Shown here: in pieces, positions 9,081-19,531 of the stretch
How positions within the stretch are numbered: the stretch's first letter is position 1
Layout of the letters: every line of letters starts with the position of its first letter
Source: Sphingobacteriia bacterium 28-36-52
Lineage (GTDB): Bacteria; Bacteroidota; Bacteroidia; Chitinophagales; Chitinophagaceae
Reading direction: 5' to 3'
Length of the DNA stretch: 64,000 nucleotides
Assembly: GCA_002281575.1 (NCBI GenBank)
Contig: NCGN01000003.1
Coordinates: 1-64,000 of the forward strand
Position numbers and translations under genes: made by a program
Notes under the pieces: model-generated
Told to the model about the DNA's origin: nothing
The model's database searches: none
What the model saw: the letters and a program-made list of their open reading frames with translations, nothing else

Positions 9081-10673
9081 TTAGTATCCGAAGTTTTGCT
9101 TCAAGTTAGGATTAGAAGACAATGATACAGTTGGGATTGGGTAAACCGCTTTGTATCCATCAGATGCATTTGGTCTTTCTTCAACAGGAGCGTTGAATAC
9201 ACCAAAACGAATCATATCAGTTCTTCTATGACCTTCTAAATAAAGTTCACGACCTCTTTCAGCTAACAATGAAGTTAGTGTTACAGATGCAAGAGCAGTA
9301 GCTCTACGCTTAGAACGTAAATCGTTAACAATTGACAATGGAGTTTCTCCGTTTGCACCAGCTGTACCACCTCTTAATAAAGCTTCCGCTTTCATTAAGC
9401 GAACGTCAGAGAAACGGAAGAAAGGAAACTCATTTGCACTTCCCCATGCACCATCATTAATGGTAGTAGGATCTAGTGGGAACTTATTTACACGGATACC
9501 GCTTGCTTCTCCATTAAAGAAAATAGATGCATTTCGAGTAAACACCAACGGATTACCAGAACGATCTTTTAAGTCCACAATTTCGCCACCAATTAATCCA
9601 GTCTTTGGACCACGAGCTTGACCTACTAAAAGTCCTGCTGTAGCACCAACAACATTAGTGAAACCAGCCAAGGTATCGCTCTTACGAACGTCGTTACCTT
9701 CAAAGCTATCGTAGAATTGAGAAAGTGTAACGAACCCATTCCAAGAGGAAGGAGTTTGGTTGTAGTGCCAGCTTTGAGAAGTCTGCCATCTTAAACCAGC
9801 ACCATTTCCTGCTCTTGCATCACCACCTGCTTTACGAACAAAAATGTTCTCAGAAGATGCAGTGCCGTTATCCCACTTGAAGTTATCCCAGTAGTAAGAA
9901 TCAATTGCTAAACTAGTATTTGCAGCAACTAAATTACAGTACTCAATTACTTTATTCATATCTGCAGAAGCAAATGTATAAGGGCCAGCTGGCTTAGTTG
10001 GGTCTTGCTTATAAACAGCTTTGTTTAAATAAGCTTTTGCCAATAAAGTCCAAGCAGCTTCTTTTGTTGCTTGTGCACGGTTAGCACCATTGTATGCAGG
10101 TAATGCCGGAACAGCAGCTTCTAATTCAGCAATGATTGCATCAATAGCAGCAGATCTAGTTAATACATCAGGAATTGCACTTGCGGCTGCAGTTGCAGGT
10201 CTAGATTGTACTTGACCAAAAATATCACATGTTAAGAAACGGAAGTAAGCACGTAAAAACTGTCCTTCTGCTTTTTCTAAACCTGTTTTGGTTTCAGCAA
10301 TTAAAGTTGTTTGGAACAATGCACCATTTAAACCATTCCAAGTATCGTTAATTTGGTTATGATCTGGTCCCCAAGTGTGCAAGTGCAAACGACGCCATGT
10401 ACCAAAGTCGTCCCAGTCGGTACCACGTGTTGGTCCCATGATTTCGTCGGTAGAATGCTCTTGCAATCCAAACCAGTTACCCTGGCCACCCGTTAATTGG
10501 TTTAATTGCTCGTAAACCGCAGCAATAGAAGGCGCTGTAGGCGCACCACCTGCTTGAGTTGGAGCTATGGAGTTTGGCGCCTCCAACTTTGGATCAAGCT
10601 TGGAACAAGACGAGATCGCAAGTACACTTACCGCCGCAGCAGGTAGTATGTAGCTTTTTATTAAATTTTTCAT
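9081..10673 (-). CDS. SusD/RagB-family nutrient-binding outer-membrane lipoprotein
   Basis: This is the surface lipoprotein partner of the SusC-type receptor encoded immediately upstream, and it captures a ligand for import. From the ATG at 10673 the protein has 530 residues. An upstream TTG would add three residues and is less likely. The signal peptide ends in LAISSC, with lipid-bearing Cys23. The N-terminal SusD-like helical region is followed by the C-terminal RagB/SusD signature region (FPFFRFSDVRLMKAEALLRG, RRATALASVTL, LLAERGRELYLEGHRRTDMIRFG). The length is normal for the family. The ligand cannot be read from the sequence. Confidence 0.95.
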   Translation of the reverse strand: MKNLIKSYILPAAAVSVLAISSCSKLDPKLEAPNSIAPTQAGGAPTAPSIAAVYEQLNQLTGGQGNWFGLQEHSTDEIMGPTRGTDWDDFGTWRRLHLHTWGPDHNQINDTWNGLNGALFQTTLIAETKTGLEKAEGQFLRAYFRFLTCDIFGQVQSRPATAAASAIPDVLTRSAAIDAIIAELEAAVPALPAYNGANRAQATKEAAWTLLAKAYLNKAVYKQDPTKPAGPYTFASADMNKVIEYCNLVAANTSLAIDSYYWDNFKWDNGTASSENIFVRKAGGDARAGNGAGLRWQTSQSWHYNQTPSSWNGFVTLSQFYDSFEGNDVRKSDTLAGFTNVVGATAGLLVGQARGPKTGLIGGEIVDLKDRSGNPLVFTRNASIFFNGEASGIRVNKFPLDPTTINDGAWGSANEFPFFRFSDVRLMKAEALLRGGTAGANGETPLSIVNDLRSKRRATALASVTLTSLLAERGRELYLEGHRRTDMIRFGVFNAPVEERPNASDGYKAVYPIPTVSLSSNPNLKQNFGY

Positions 10674-10700
10674 ATTGATCAATGTTTTTGTTGTTCTTTA

Positions 10701-13700
10701 TTAAAACCCTACGTTAATTCCTAAAGTGATAACTGTTGGTCTTGGGTATTGAGTATAATCAAATCCACGAGAAGGGATACCGTTGATGCTCTTGTCTACG
10801 TTAACTTCTGGATCAATTCCAGAGTATTTGCTGAATAAAGCTAAATTTTGACCAGAAGCAAAAGCAGTTAAAGTCTTAATTGCTTTTCCGCTCTTGATGT
10901 CGAATGCATAGCTTAAGTTCATATTAGCTAAACGTATAAAGTCTCCTTTCTCTAAGAACCTTGTTGATACAGAACCTGGGTTAAATGGATTCTCAGGACC
11001 GTTACCTACTGCGTTAGTTACGTTACGTGCGTTACGTAAGCTACCTTTCAATAACAACGCATTCGCAGTATTGTTGTAAATATAATGTCCGGTTACAGCA
11101 TTTAAGAATACACTTAAATTCCATCTTCCATAAGAGAAGTTATTGGTTAAACCAGCAAACATTTTAGGCAATGCAGTTCCAACCAATTGGTTGGCAGCAC
11201 CTGCAGCATAACGTGCGTTACCGTTACCATCAAATCCCTGGAAAACAGGCATTGACCAAGTAAAGATTGGAGATCCATTGGTTAAAGTTTGTGCAAATGC
11301 ACCAGTTAAACCTTGTCCACTTACCGCACCAGTATTAATTGGGGTTGGTAAACCAGTTACGTTGTTGCTTACTGTTGTTACGTTAGCATTAACATCCCAG
11401 TTGAATTTGTTTCCTTTAATTACTTTGTAGTTAACACTCACTTCCCATCCTTTGTTAGTTACATTACCTGGTAAGTTGATCCACCAGTTTGATTGTGGAG
11501 CAAATCCACCTGGAGTTGGAGCAAAGAACAACATATTGGTACGCTCATTTTTGTAGTAATCTACAGTAGCAGATAAACGACCATTCTTAGAAGTGAAGTC
11601 TAGTCCAATACCTGTTGTAGCAACTTCTTCCCATTTAAGATCTGGGTTACCTTGCTGAATGAAACGAGTTACAGGACCATTACCTACATCAAATGTTTGT
11701 TGAAGATTTAATGCGGCATAAGAGCCTAAGTTATCTTGGCTACCCAATTTACCGTAGTTGGCTCTAATGTTAAATTCACTGAATAATTTACCTAAAGTAT
11801 TTTTAGCCCAAGATTCTTCCATTACTCTCCACTTAAATGCAAAAGCAGGGAAAGTACCATAACGGTTGTTTGAACCAAACTTAGAAGATCCATCAGATCT
11901 TACCGTTGCAGTAAAGAAATATTTGTCGTTGTAAGTGTAGTTAACACGAGCAAATACAGATTGCAATTCGTTTTTGTCAAATCCAGGAACAAAATTTGCA
12001 TAGTTTTTAAACTTACTATAGTCTTTTACAAATACATCAGTTGGTGCAACCACTGGAGTGTTTAATCCCCATCCAAAATTACCAGTATAGCTGGTTTGGA
12101 AGCTCTGATAAGAATAACCTGCAACAGCGTTGATTGCGTGAACATTGTTGAAAGTTTTGTCGTAAGTAAAGTAATGCTCTATCAAAGTAGACTTGGTTTC
12201 TAGATTTTGTCTAGTACCGCGTCCATTTCCTTGAATAGGATTTTGGTAATCTTTTCCATAAACGTTGATAGTACCACCATAAGCATTTGCACCTAAGCGA
12301 GGATCTGCAAATGCAGTACGCTCAGATTTTGAATTATCTAAACCAAGCACCGCTCTATAAGATAAGCTTGGCGTAATTTGATAAGTTGCAGATAGGTTAG
12401 TTAAAAATCTGTTTACGAAATCACGGTCATCAAAGTAAGCCAACATTTGAACTGGGTTACGCTGATCTCCTGGTTGAAAGAATGAACCATCTCTGTTGTA
12501 AACAGGATTGGTTGGGTTTAACTGTAAAGCAGCACCCAACAAAGATCCTTGATAACCCGCATTGTTAGACAAAGGAGCATATTGGTTCTTCGTATTTGAG
12601 TAAGTGATATTTGCTTCTAATTTTAATTTATCATTTAACAACTTCTGACCCAAGTTTGCACGAGCAGTAACACGCTTCAATCCACTGTTTCTTACAATAC
12701 CTTGTTGATCATCTAATGAAGCACTTAAACGAGCAGTTGTTCCTTTATAGCTATATGCCCAGCTTAAATTGTAGTTCTGAGATATTGCTTGACGGAAAAT
12801 TTGGTCTTGCCAATCGGTGCTTGCACCATTGTCAATTCCTTTAACCGCTTCACCAGCAGCAATTGGATCTGCACCACCATCAATGTTCGCTTTTTTAGCC
12901 GCTATCAAAAAGTCTTGTGCATTCATTAAGTCGTAACGACGAGCGGTGTTTGCCATACTGGTAGTTGCACCAAAATTGAATACCCCGGCTTTTCCACCTC
13001 TACCTTGTTTGGTAGTGATTAAGATTACACCGTTTGCACCTCTTGAACCATAAATGGCTGCAGCAGATGCGTCTTTTAATACGGTAATGCTTTCAATATC
13101 ATTAGGGTTTAAGAAAATCAATGGGTTTTTAGGAGTTGTACTTCCTTCAACACCACTAGCAGAACCTAATGTACCACCTTGAATCAACGGAACTCCGTCA
13201 ATTACATACAATGGCTCTTGTGCACCACTAATAGATCCTGTACCTCTAATATTAATTGTTGCAGCAGCACCTGGCTCACCGGTAGATGGAGTAACCAACA
13301 CACCTGGTGTACGGCCTTGCAACAACTGATCTGGAGAAGCAATTTGACCTTTGTTAAAGTCCTTCTCTGTTACACGCGCAACAGAACCTGTTACGTCTTT
13401 TGATTTTCTAGAACCATAACCAATAACCACCACATCAGTTAACGCATCAGCGGTAGATGTTAATTTGGCATTAGCAGTATTTGTTCCAGAAATATTCACT
13501 TCTACATTACCAAAACCAGCGAAAGAAATCACCAAAGTTTTAGTGGTAGAAGGAACGGTTAATTTGAAGGAACCGTCTGCACCCGTTTGGGTACCTGTTG
13601 AAGTTCCTTTAGCTACTACAGATGCACCAGAAAGTGGTGATCCGTCTTTTGAGTCAGTTACCTTACCGGTAACCGTTTTAGTTTGCGCATGCGAGAAGAT

Positions 13701-13760
13701 GGCAAACAGACAAGCGAAGGCACCCAATAATATGGGCCTAGCAAGCAGTCTTAGATTCAT
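10701..13760 (-). CDS. SusC/RagA-family TonB-linked outer-membrane receptor
   Basis: This is an outer-membrane transporter of 1019 residues that pairs with the SusD homologue 27 bases downstream. It has a Sec signal (to HAQ at about residue 26). A carboxypeptidase-regulatory-like domain follows (about 28-105, VTGKVTDSKDGSPLSGASVV). The plug domain (about 115-235) contains the SusC signature VYVIDGVPL-type segment and NPNDIESITVLKDASAAAIYG. The rest is the long beta-barrel, ending in aromatic-type GINVGF. No FecR-type anti-sigma or ECF sigma gene lies next to it, so regulation is not evident from context. Confidence 0.96.
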   Translation of the reverse strand: MNLRLLARPILLGAFACLFAIFSHAQTKTVTGKVTDSKDGSPLSGASVVAKGTSTGTQTGADGSFKLTVPSTTKTLVISFAGFGNVEVNISGTNTANAKLTSTADALTDVVVIGYGSRKSKDVTGSVARVTEKDFNKGQIASPDQLLQGRTPGVLVTPSTGEPGAAATINIRGTGSISGAQEPLYVIDGVPLIQGGTLGSASGVEGSTTPKNPLIFLNPNDIESITVLKDASAAAIYGSRGANGVILITTKQGRGGKAGVFNFGATTSMANTARRYDLMNAQDFLIAAKKANIDGGADPIAAGEAVKGIDNGASTDWQDQIFRQAISQNYNLSWAYSYKGTTARLSASLDDQQGIVRNSGLKRVTARANLGQKLLNDKLKLEANITYSNTKNQYAPLSNNAGYQGSLLGAALQLNPTNPVYNRDGSFFQPGDQRNPVQMLAYFDDRDFVNRFLTNLSATYQITPSLSYRAVLGLDNSKSERTAFADPRLGANAYGGTINVYGKDYQNPIQGNGRGTRQNLETKSTLIEHYFTYDKTFNNVHAINAVAGYSYQSFQTSYTGNFGWGLNTPVVAPTDVFVKDYSKFKNYANFVPGFDKNELQSVFARVNYTYNDKYFFTATVRSDGSSKFGSNNRYGTFPAFAFKWRVMEESWAKNTLGKLFSEFNIRANYGKLGSQDNLGSYAALNLQQTFDVGNGPVTRFIQQGNPDLKWEEVATTGIGLDFTSKNGRLSATVDYYKNERTNMLFFAPTPGGFAPQSNWWINLPGNVTNKGWEVSVNYKVIKGNKFNWDVNANVTTVSNNVTGLPTPINTGAVSGQGLTGAFAQTLTNGSPIFTWSMPVFQGFDGNGNARYAAGAANQLVGTALPKMFAGLTNNFSYGRWNLSVFLNAVTGHYIYNNTANALLLKGSLRNARNVTNAVGNGPENPFNPGSVSTRFLEKGDFIRLANMNLSYAFDIKSGKAIKTLTAFASGQNLALFSKYSGIDPEVNVDKSINGIPSRGFDYTQYPRPTVITLGINVGF

Positions 13761-14063
13761 AAATGGCAGTTTACTGGTTATTAAGCGTGTACAAAATACA
13801 CATTTTTTGGTTTAAATAAAATTTTTGTTAATTCTTTAGAAAAAATTTAAAAAAAATTATTCAACACCTATTTATGAGCGATTTGTACCTCTGTTATGAC
13901 CACATCACTCAAATTAATGTTGCATCAATAGCAAACATTTTTAATAAGTAAGGCGGCTAACTAAAACGCAAATATGTAAGGATTAGTGTCACTGCTGGGC
14001 TTAAAAAAAGATAAAAATGAATAACTAGCAAATACCCGCAATATTTTGTCATTTAAAAACGAA
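13761..14063. other. Intergenic region upstream of susC, no gene seen
   Basis: About 300 AT-rich bases separate susC from the terminator of the beta-propeller gene. This must contain the susC promoter. The nearest match on the minus strand is TATTTTG, about 30 bases before the ATG, which is one base short of the TAnnTTTG consensus. No further gene, repeat or RNA was recognised. Confidence 0.5.
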
Positions 14064-14099
14064 AAAGCCGCAAAAATCATACAGATAATTGCGGCTTTA
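14064..14099 (-). terminator. Rho-independent terminator after the BNR-repeat gene
   Basis: A perfect 10-base-pair stem AAAGCCGCAA / TTGCGGCTTT with a 15-base loop is followed on the minus strand by TTCGTTTT. It lies just past the stop at 14115. Confidence 0.85.
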
Positions 14100-14114
14100 T
14101 AAATTTTAAACCAT

Positions 14115-17100
14115 TTATAGTAGTGTTTTTAACCTAGTCTGATATGCTTTCATTTCAGTCTCTAAAACATTGATCCCCTTTTCTTGGCTTTCAGAAAGTG
14201 GCTCTAAAGCGGTTACCATATCTAAATAAAAATCACTTATTCTTCTTCGGAATTTTTGTTCATCAAAAAATATGGACTTTCTATTAAGTTCAATTAACTC
14301 TCTTTTAAAATTATCTAGTGCTTTGATTTTTTTACTCAACTCTTCATTAGCAGTTTGCTTATTCCAAATAGTAAGTTTATTATCAATGGTATCTACCATA
14401 TCTGCTAATTGTTCTTCTAAAACAAACAAACGCATGCTTTGCTGATAGAGTTTCTGTAATGCAATTTCAGTTAAGCCTGCTGCAGGATTAGGCAAAACAG
14501 TTAACGTTTGTACACTGCTGTCATTCCCTGCTTTTACTACAACCTTGTATTTTCCAGCTGCTACTTTAGGCCCATAAAATCCAGCTGCCTGCACAGATGA
14601 TTGTGCAATAAACCCACCCTTAGCAACACGTGGTGGATTAGAAGTAAGTGTCCAAAAAACTTTATTTAATCCCTTCAATCCTGATCCATTAATGTCCTTT
14701 ATTTTTTTATTTTCAGCATTGTAGATCGCTATCTTAACAATATCATTACTACGCTCCTTTAAATAATAATAAAAAGTAGGGGCCAATGATTTAGCAGCAC
14801 CTGCATAGCCTACTAAATTAGCTGCTGGTTGAGGATACTGTGCGCTAAACTCATACTTGAATGGTTGAATAGGATAAAATAAGAAAGGTTTGCTTAAATC
14901 GGATTGAACCATTTCTCTTAGTGGTTGAATATTATCAATAATATAAACACCACGTCCGTGTGTTGCAATAATTAAATCATTTGTTGTAGGATGAATTTTA
15001 ATATCTCTAACCAAACTATACCAAGGTAAATTTTGGTACTTACTTCTCATCCAAGTTTTTCCTGCATTCAAAGAAATAAAGAATCCAGCTTCTGTTCCTA
15101 AAAAAAGCAATGAAGGTGTCTTAGGATCTTCTCTTATAATATGAGCAAATCCACTGAACTCTTCAGATTCAAATTTGGTAAAACTATTTCCTCCATCATT
15201 ACTTACTACAGCATAAGTGCTATTATCTCCATACATATGATGATCAAGCGTTACAAAAATGGTATTGGGATTATGTGCAGACAATTCAATACTACTTATC
15301 CATGCTTGCGCAGGAACACCTGCTTTTGCAATACCTACATTTTTATTGGCCCAAGTTTTACCTCCATTATTAGTAAACATTAAATTACCATCATCTGTAC
15401 CAACCCAAATTATATTCTCATTTTGTGGATGTTGTACAATAGTGAAAATGGTTCCGTGATTTTCTGCACTAGTATTATCGCCAGTTACACTTTCACTATT
15501 TTCAGATTTATTTTGAATGGCTTTGTTATTAGTAGTTAAATCAGGAGAAATTCTTTCCCAATTTTTTCCATTATCTCTAGATCTGAATAAATACTGCGCA
15601 CCTACGTATAAATTGCTTTGCAATTTTCCTGAGGCAGACTTCGTGTTAGACTTGGCAGTTACAATAGGTGTATTCCAATTCCATCGATGGTCTTCTTCAC
15701 CTGCTTGTTTCTTAGGTTTCATTCCAGTAGACAAACCAGTTCTTAAATTAATGCGATACATTTCTCCGCCCTGAGATTCAGCATACACTATTTTTTCATC
15801 TACTGCATCTGGTTGAACCCAAAATCCATCACCACCACCCAATGCTTTCCAATCGGTAGAAGAAACCCCACCTGGTGCAGTATTAGGGGCCATCCAATTG
15901 TTATTATCTTGTAATCCACCATAAATATTATAAGGCGATTGATTGTCGATACTTACATGATAAAATTGAGGCACCGGTAAGTTGTTCAAAAACTCCCAAG
16001 TAATTCCTTTATTATAACTCAAATAAACACCACCATCAGTTCCTAAGAACAACATATCAGTATTAGATGGATTCACCCACAATGCATGATGATCGGCGTG
16101 CGGAGTTACACCTCCAATTACCGTATTGCTGAATGTTGCCCCACCATCATTGGAATAATTAAAATCATAAGCAGGCCTATAAACTCTTTTTGGGTCTTTG
16201 GGGTCAATAACCAATGTGCTAAAATAAAATGGTCTAGCTGTTAAGCCAGTTGCAGCAGTTAGCTTGGTCCAAGTTTCTCCTTCATCATTAGACTGATAAA
16301 GAGCAGATGTAGCCGCTTCAACTAAAGCCAATACTTGAGAAGGCTTAGATGGATTGATGCTGATAACTACTCTACCTAAATTTCCTTCAGGCAATCCCTT
16401 GGTAATTTTATTCCATGATTTTCCCCCGTCATTAGATTTATAGAGTGCAGAACCTGCACCACCAGAAACAAATGAAAATGGTTTTCTTCTAAATTCCCAA
16501 GTTGATGCAAATACTATATTCGATTTAGTTGGATGAATGGCAATATCAGCGCATCCAGTATTTTCATTGATGTACAAAATCTTTTCCCAGGTTTTGCCAG
16601 CATCTATTGACTTATATAAACCTCTATGCACAGAAGATTTAAATAAAGGACCAGGAGCCGATACATACACCACTTTTTTATCTAATGGATCTAATAGTAT
16701 TTTGCTAATATGTTCGGTACTATCCAATCCTAGTTTCTGCCAATTGCTACCACCGTCTGTAGTTTTATATAAACCAGCACCAATTGATACTGAATTCCGC
16801 ATATTACTTTCACCTGTGCCAGCATACACTACTCTTGCATTTCCTGGTTCTATTGCCAATGCTCCAATGGATTGATTGTACTTATCAAAAATGGGACTGA
16901 ATGATTGCCCTCCATTTTGACTTTTCCAAATTCCACCACCAGCTGTACCTACGTATAAATTAAGTTGTGCGTCTGCGTAAGCACCTTCAATGGCAGTGAT
17001 TCTTCCACTCATGGTTGAGGGCCCTAATGCCCTTGCTCCCATTACTTGAAATTGTGCCGTATTGAAGGAAGGAATGTTTTGTGCATGCAATAGCATGCCT

Positions 17101-17135
17101 ATGCCTGAAAACAGGACAGCGAATAAGTATCTCAT
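14115..17135 (-). CDS. Exported BNR/VPS10 (sortilin-like) beta-propeller protein
   Basis: The protein has 1006 residues with a Sec signal (MRYLFAVLFSGIGMLLHAQ). Over about residues 30-750 it carries many BNR-type units with the SxDGGxTW pattern (YKTTDGGSNWQKL, YKSNDGGKSWNKI, FTNNGGKTWANK), as in WD40/YVTN/BNR glycosyl-hydrolase-like proteins and sortilin propellers. The last 150 residues are probably helical or coiled-coil. It is usually annotated as a glycosyl hydrolase, but no catalytic residues can be assigned here, and a binding or protease-associated role is as likely. The LolA-like gene lies 12 bases upstream, so the two form an operon. Confidence 0.85.
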   Translation of the reverse strand: MRYLFAVLFSGIGMLLHAQNIPSFNTAQFQVMGARALGPSTMSGRITAIEGAYADAQLNLYVGTAGGGIWKSQNGGQSFSPIFDKYNQSIGALAIEPGNARVVYAGTGESNMRNSVSIGAGLYKTTDGGSNWQKLGLDSTEHISKILLDPLDKKVVYVSAPGPLFKSSVHRGLYKSIDAGKTWEKILYINENTGCADIAIHPTKSNIVFASTWEFRRKPFSFVSGGAGSALYKSNDGGKSWNKITKGLPEGNLGRVVISINPSKPSQVLALVEAATSALYQSNDEGETWTKLTAATGLTARPFYFSTLVIDPKDPKRVYRPAYDFNYSNDGGATFSNTVIGGVTPHADHHALWVNPSNTDMLFLGTDGGVYLSYNKGITWEFLNNLPVPQFYHVSIDNQSPYNIYGGLQDNNNWMAPNTAPGGVSSTDWKALGGGDGFWVQPDAVDEKIVYAESQGGEMYRINLRTGLSTGMKPKKQAGEEDHRWNWNTPIVTAKSNTKSASGKLQSNLYVGAQYLFRSRDNGKNWERISPDLTTNNKAIQNKSENSESVTGDNTSAENHGTIFTIVQHPQNENIIWVGTDDGNLMFTNNGGKTWANKNVGIAKAGVPAQAWISSIELSAHNPNTIFVTLDHHMYGDNSTYAVVSNDGGNSFTKFESEEFSGFAHIIREDPKTPSLLFLGTEAGFFISLNAGKTWMRSKYQNLPWYSLVRDIKIHPTTNDLIIATHGRGVYIIDNIQPLREMVQSDLSKPFLFYPIQPFKYEFSAQYPQPAANLVGYAGAAKSLAPTFYYYLKERSNDIVKIAIYNAENKKIKDINGSGLKGLNKVFWTLTSNPPRVAKGGFIAQSSVQAAGFYGPKVAAGKYKVVVKAGNDSSVQTLTVLPNPAAGLTEIALQKLYQQSMRLFVLEEQLADMVDTIDNKLTIWNKQTANEELSKKIKALDNFKRELIELNRKSIFFDEQKFRRRISDFYLDMVTALEPLSESQEKGINVLETEMKAYQTRLKTLL

Positions 17136-17147
17136 ATTTGGAATTAT

Positions 17148-17849
17148 TTAGTTTCCAGAAAAAATGGCTTCGTCAATAGTCGGATTAATAGTCACTTTGT
17201 TGGTAACCATCATCATCATTCCCATATCAGACTTAAAAGCCATCTTAATACCATTCTCTAATGTTTTGTAATCTAGGTATTTAACAGACTGCTTCATTTC
17301 TTGACCTTGCTGCTTAACAGTAGTCTCTTCTTTGTAAATTAAGTTGGTAGTAAGGTCAAAATAGTACGTTTTTTCATTGCCATTCTTAGTGGTCAATTTT
17401 ACTTTATGGTAAGAAGTACCTTCTTCTTCTTCTTTACCTAAATATTCAACAGTTGAACCTTTCTCTTTATAATTTACAAACTCATCTTGAACATCTAATT
17501 CATCTAATTTAGTTTTAAGTTCATCAGCTGTGATAGCTTCTAAACTGCTTTTACCCATTAATGGATTTTGAGACCATCCTTTTGTTGGGGTAGTAATATC
17601 AATGATTTTATTACCCTGAAACTCTGCATCAACACGCATTCCCTTCATGTGAACGGCTTGCATAGTAAATGGAATGGCTAGACCCTGCACTTCAATTTGA
17701 CCTTCTACTTTTAATGACTGAATTTTACTCCATTTGTCTGCACCACCAATGGCAGCTACATACTTGTTAATCACTTCATCAGCTGTTTGTGCTGAAACGC
17801 TTGCTAAAGCAGCAAAAACTACTAAAACCGACAATAAAATCTTTTTCAT
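17148..17849 (-). CDS. LolA-like exported lipoprotein-sorting-fold protein
   Basis: The protein has 233 residues with a Sec signal (to VSAQ, residue 21). The mature start TADEVINKYVAAIGGADKW and alternating beta strands (KVEGQIEVQG, YHKVKLTTKNG, KTYYFDLTTNLIYKEE) fit the outer-membrane lipoprotein-sorting (LolA/LolB-like) half-barrel found in many Bacteroidota exported proteins. A distant role in lipid or hydrophobic-ligand binding is an inference. It is the first gene of a two-gene unit with the BNR protein. Confidence 0.7.
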   Translation of the reverse strand: MKKILLSVLVVFAALASVSAQTADEVINKYVAAIGGADKWSKIQSLKVEGQIEVQGLAIPFTMQAVHMKGMRVDAEFQGNKIIDITTPTKGWSQNPLMGKSSLEAITADELKTKLDELDVQDEFVNYKEKGSTVEYLGKEEEEGTSYHKVKLTTKNGNEKTYYFDLTTNLIYKEETTVKQQGQEMKQSVKYLDYKTLENGIKMAFKSDMGMMMMVTNKVTINPTIDEAIFSGN

Positions 17850-17965
17850 AAAAGTTATTTTAAATAATTTGACTAATAAGTATTAAAATTTATACCAATA
17901 TTACAGGTTTGAGAAAAAAATCAACTTTTTTATATGTTAATGGTATATTAATTAAACAAACGGTA

Positions 17966-19504
17966 TTACTTGCAAGACTTTTCTAATTCTAGAACAGCAG
18001 TTACATTGCCCAATGCGGCTGCTTTTTGCAAGTCAGCACAACCGCCTCCTACTTGCTTAAGTATTACTTTAACTATTCCCCGGTTTAAATAGATATCTCC
18101 ATTGCCGGAATCTTGCTCTATTGCTTTATCGTAATCGGCCAATGCAGCAGCGTATTGCTTTAATTGTCCTTTTGCAATTCCTCTATTGAAGAAGATATTA
18201 GGCATTTCTGGGTCTAAAAGAATCACTTTATTAAAATCGGCAATAGCACCTAAATAGTCTTTGGCTGCATATTTTGATAATCCACGATTATACCAAGCGC
18301 CTGCATTTTTGGGTTTTAATCTTATGCAGGTATTATAATCGGCTAATGCCCCTTTTTTATCTCCTAATGCTGCTTTAACTACCCCTCTATTAAAATAGAT
18401 ATCACCATACTGCGGGTCTAATTTTAGGGCACTATTATAATCTTCTAGAGCTGCTTCAAAATCACCTGACTTTTCATATTGAATTCCTCTATTAAAGTAA
18501 GCCCCCACATTCTTTTTATTCAACTCTATAGCACTAGAGAAATCATCAATAGCTGCAGCCGTATCGGCCAATTCTAAATGAATCAACCCTCTGTTTACAA
18601 ATAGGTCTCCATTTTTAGGATTCAATACAATTGCTCTATCAAAATCTTCTTTTGCTTCTTTAAACTGCTGCAAGCTTCTTAATGCTACGCCTCTATTAAA
18701 ATAAATATCGGCGCTAGATTGATTGTCTTCTAAAGCAAGGTCTAAATCGGGCAAAGCACCTGCAAAATCATTTAATTTCATTTTGCAAAGCGCCCTGTTA
18801 AAAAAAGCATTTTCTACACTGGAGTCTAGCGCAATCACATTATTATAGTCTTCTAATGCACCCTTCTGGTCATTCAAAGCTACTTTAGAAATAGCCCTAC
18901 TAAAATAAAAATCGGCAGCTGGTTCTATTTGAATGGCTTTATTAAAATCCAATAATGCAGCTTTATGATTATTGAGTTTTGCTTTTATTACTCCTCTGTT
19001 AAAATAGACATCCCCATATTTAGGATTAAGCATTAAAGCTTTATCATAATCAAGAATGGCGGCTTGCAAATTGTTGAGGTTTTCTTTTTCGATTCCCCTA
19101 TTGAAATACATATTCGCATTAGCTGGCCCAATTTTAATGGCTTTATTGTAGTCTTCTATTGCCCCTGCTGCATCCCCTGAAAGACCTTTAATAAAAGCCC
19201 TGCTAAAAAATAAATTGGGATCTGCAGGGGTAACTTCTAAAGCAAAACCAATGTCTTCTATTGCCCCCGCATAGTTTTTTAATTCCCGCTTAGCAATAGA
19301 TCGATTCACAAATAAATTAACATCGTCAGGGGTTTCTTCTAGTGCTTGGGTAAAATCTTCTATAGCTCCTTGATAGTTTTTGGATGCCATTCGTTCTAAA
19401 GCACGCTTCACCAACTGGTCTAAAGTTTGCGACTTCGCATCAGTAGTAAAAACCAATAACAATGCAATTAAAATCCCTTTAAAAATAAATTTACTATACA
19501 CCAT
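17966..19504 (-). CDS. Exported tetratricopeptide-repeat protein
   Basis: The protein has 512 residues with an N-terminal signal (about 1-25, ending KSQ). The rest consists of about 14 consecutive 34-residue TPR units, each with the NRG/YFNRGI-type turn and AIxDYxKAI second helix. The C terminus is a Sel1-like GGCADLQKAAALGN segment. It begins 28 bases after the RND adaptor gene and is probably the last gene of the metal-efflux operon. A link with efflux is positional only; TPR proteins usually scaffold other proteins. Confidence 0.85.
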   Translation of the reverse strand: MVYSKFIFKGILIALLLVFTTDAKSQTLDQLVKRALERMASKNYQGAIEDFTQALEETPDDVNLFVNRSIAKRELKNYAGAIEDIGFALEVTPADPNLFFSRAFIKGLSGDAAGAIEDYNKAIKIGPANANMYFNRGIEKENLNNLQAAILDYDKALMLNPKYGDVYFNRGVIKAKLNNHKAALLDFNKAIQIEPAADFYFSRAISKVALNDQKGALEDYNNVIALDSSVENAFFNRALCKMKLNDFAGALPDLDLALEDNQSSADIYFNRGVALRSLQQFKEAKEDFDRAIVLNPKNGDLFVNRGLIHLELADTAAAIDDFSSAIELNKKNVGAYFNRGIQYEKSGDFEAALEDYNSALKLDPQYGDIYFNRGVVKAALGDKKGALADYNTCIRLKPKNAGAWYNRGLSKYAAKDYLGAIADFNKVILLDPEMPNIFFNRGIAKGQLKQYAAALADYDKAIEQDSGNGDIYLNRGIVKVILKQVGGGCADLQKAAALGNVTAVLELEKSCK

Positions 19505-19531
19505 GTTTATAGCTGATTGGGCGCAAGTTAA

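Noticed and set aside
12960..13815. Plus-strand frames inside susC (such as 13465-13815)
   Set aside because: They are shadows of the strongly supported minus-strand receptor gene.
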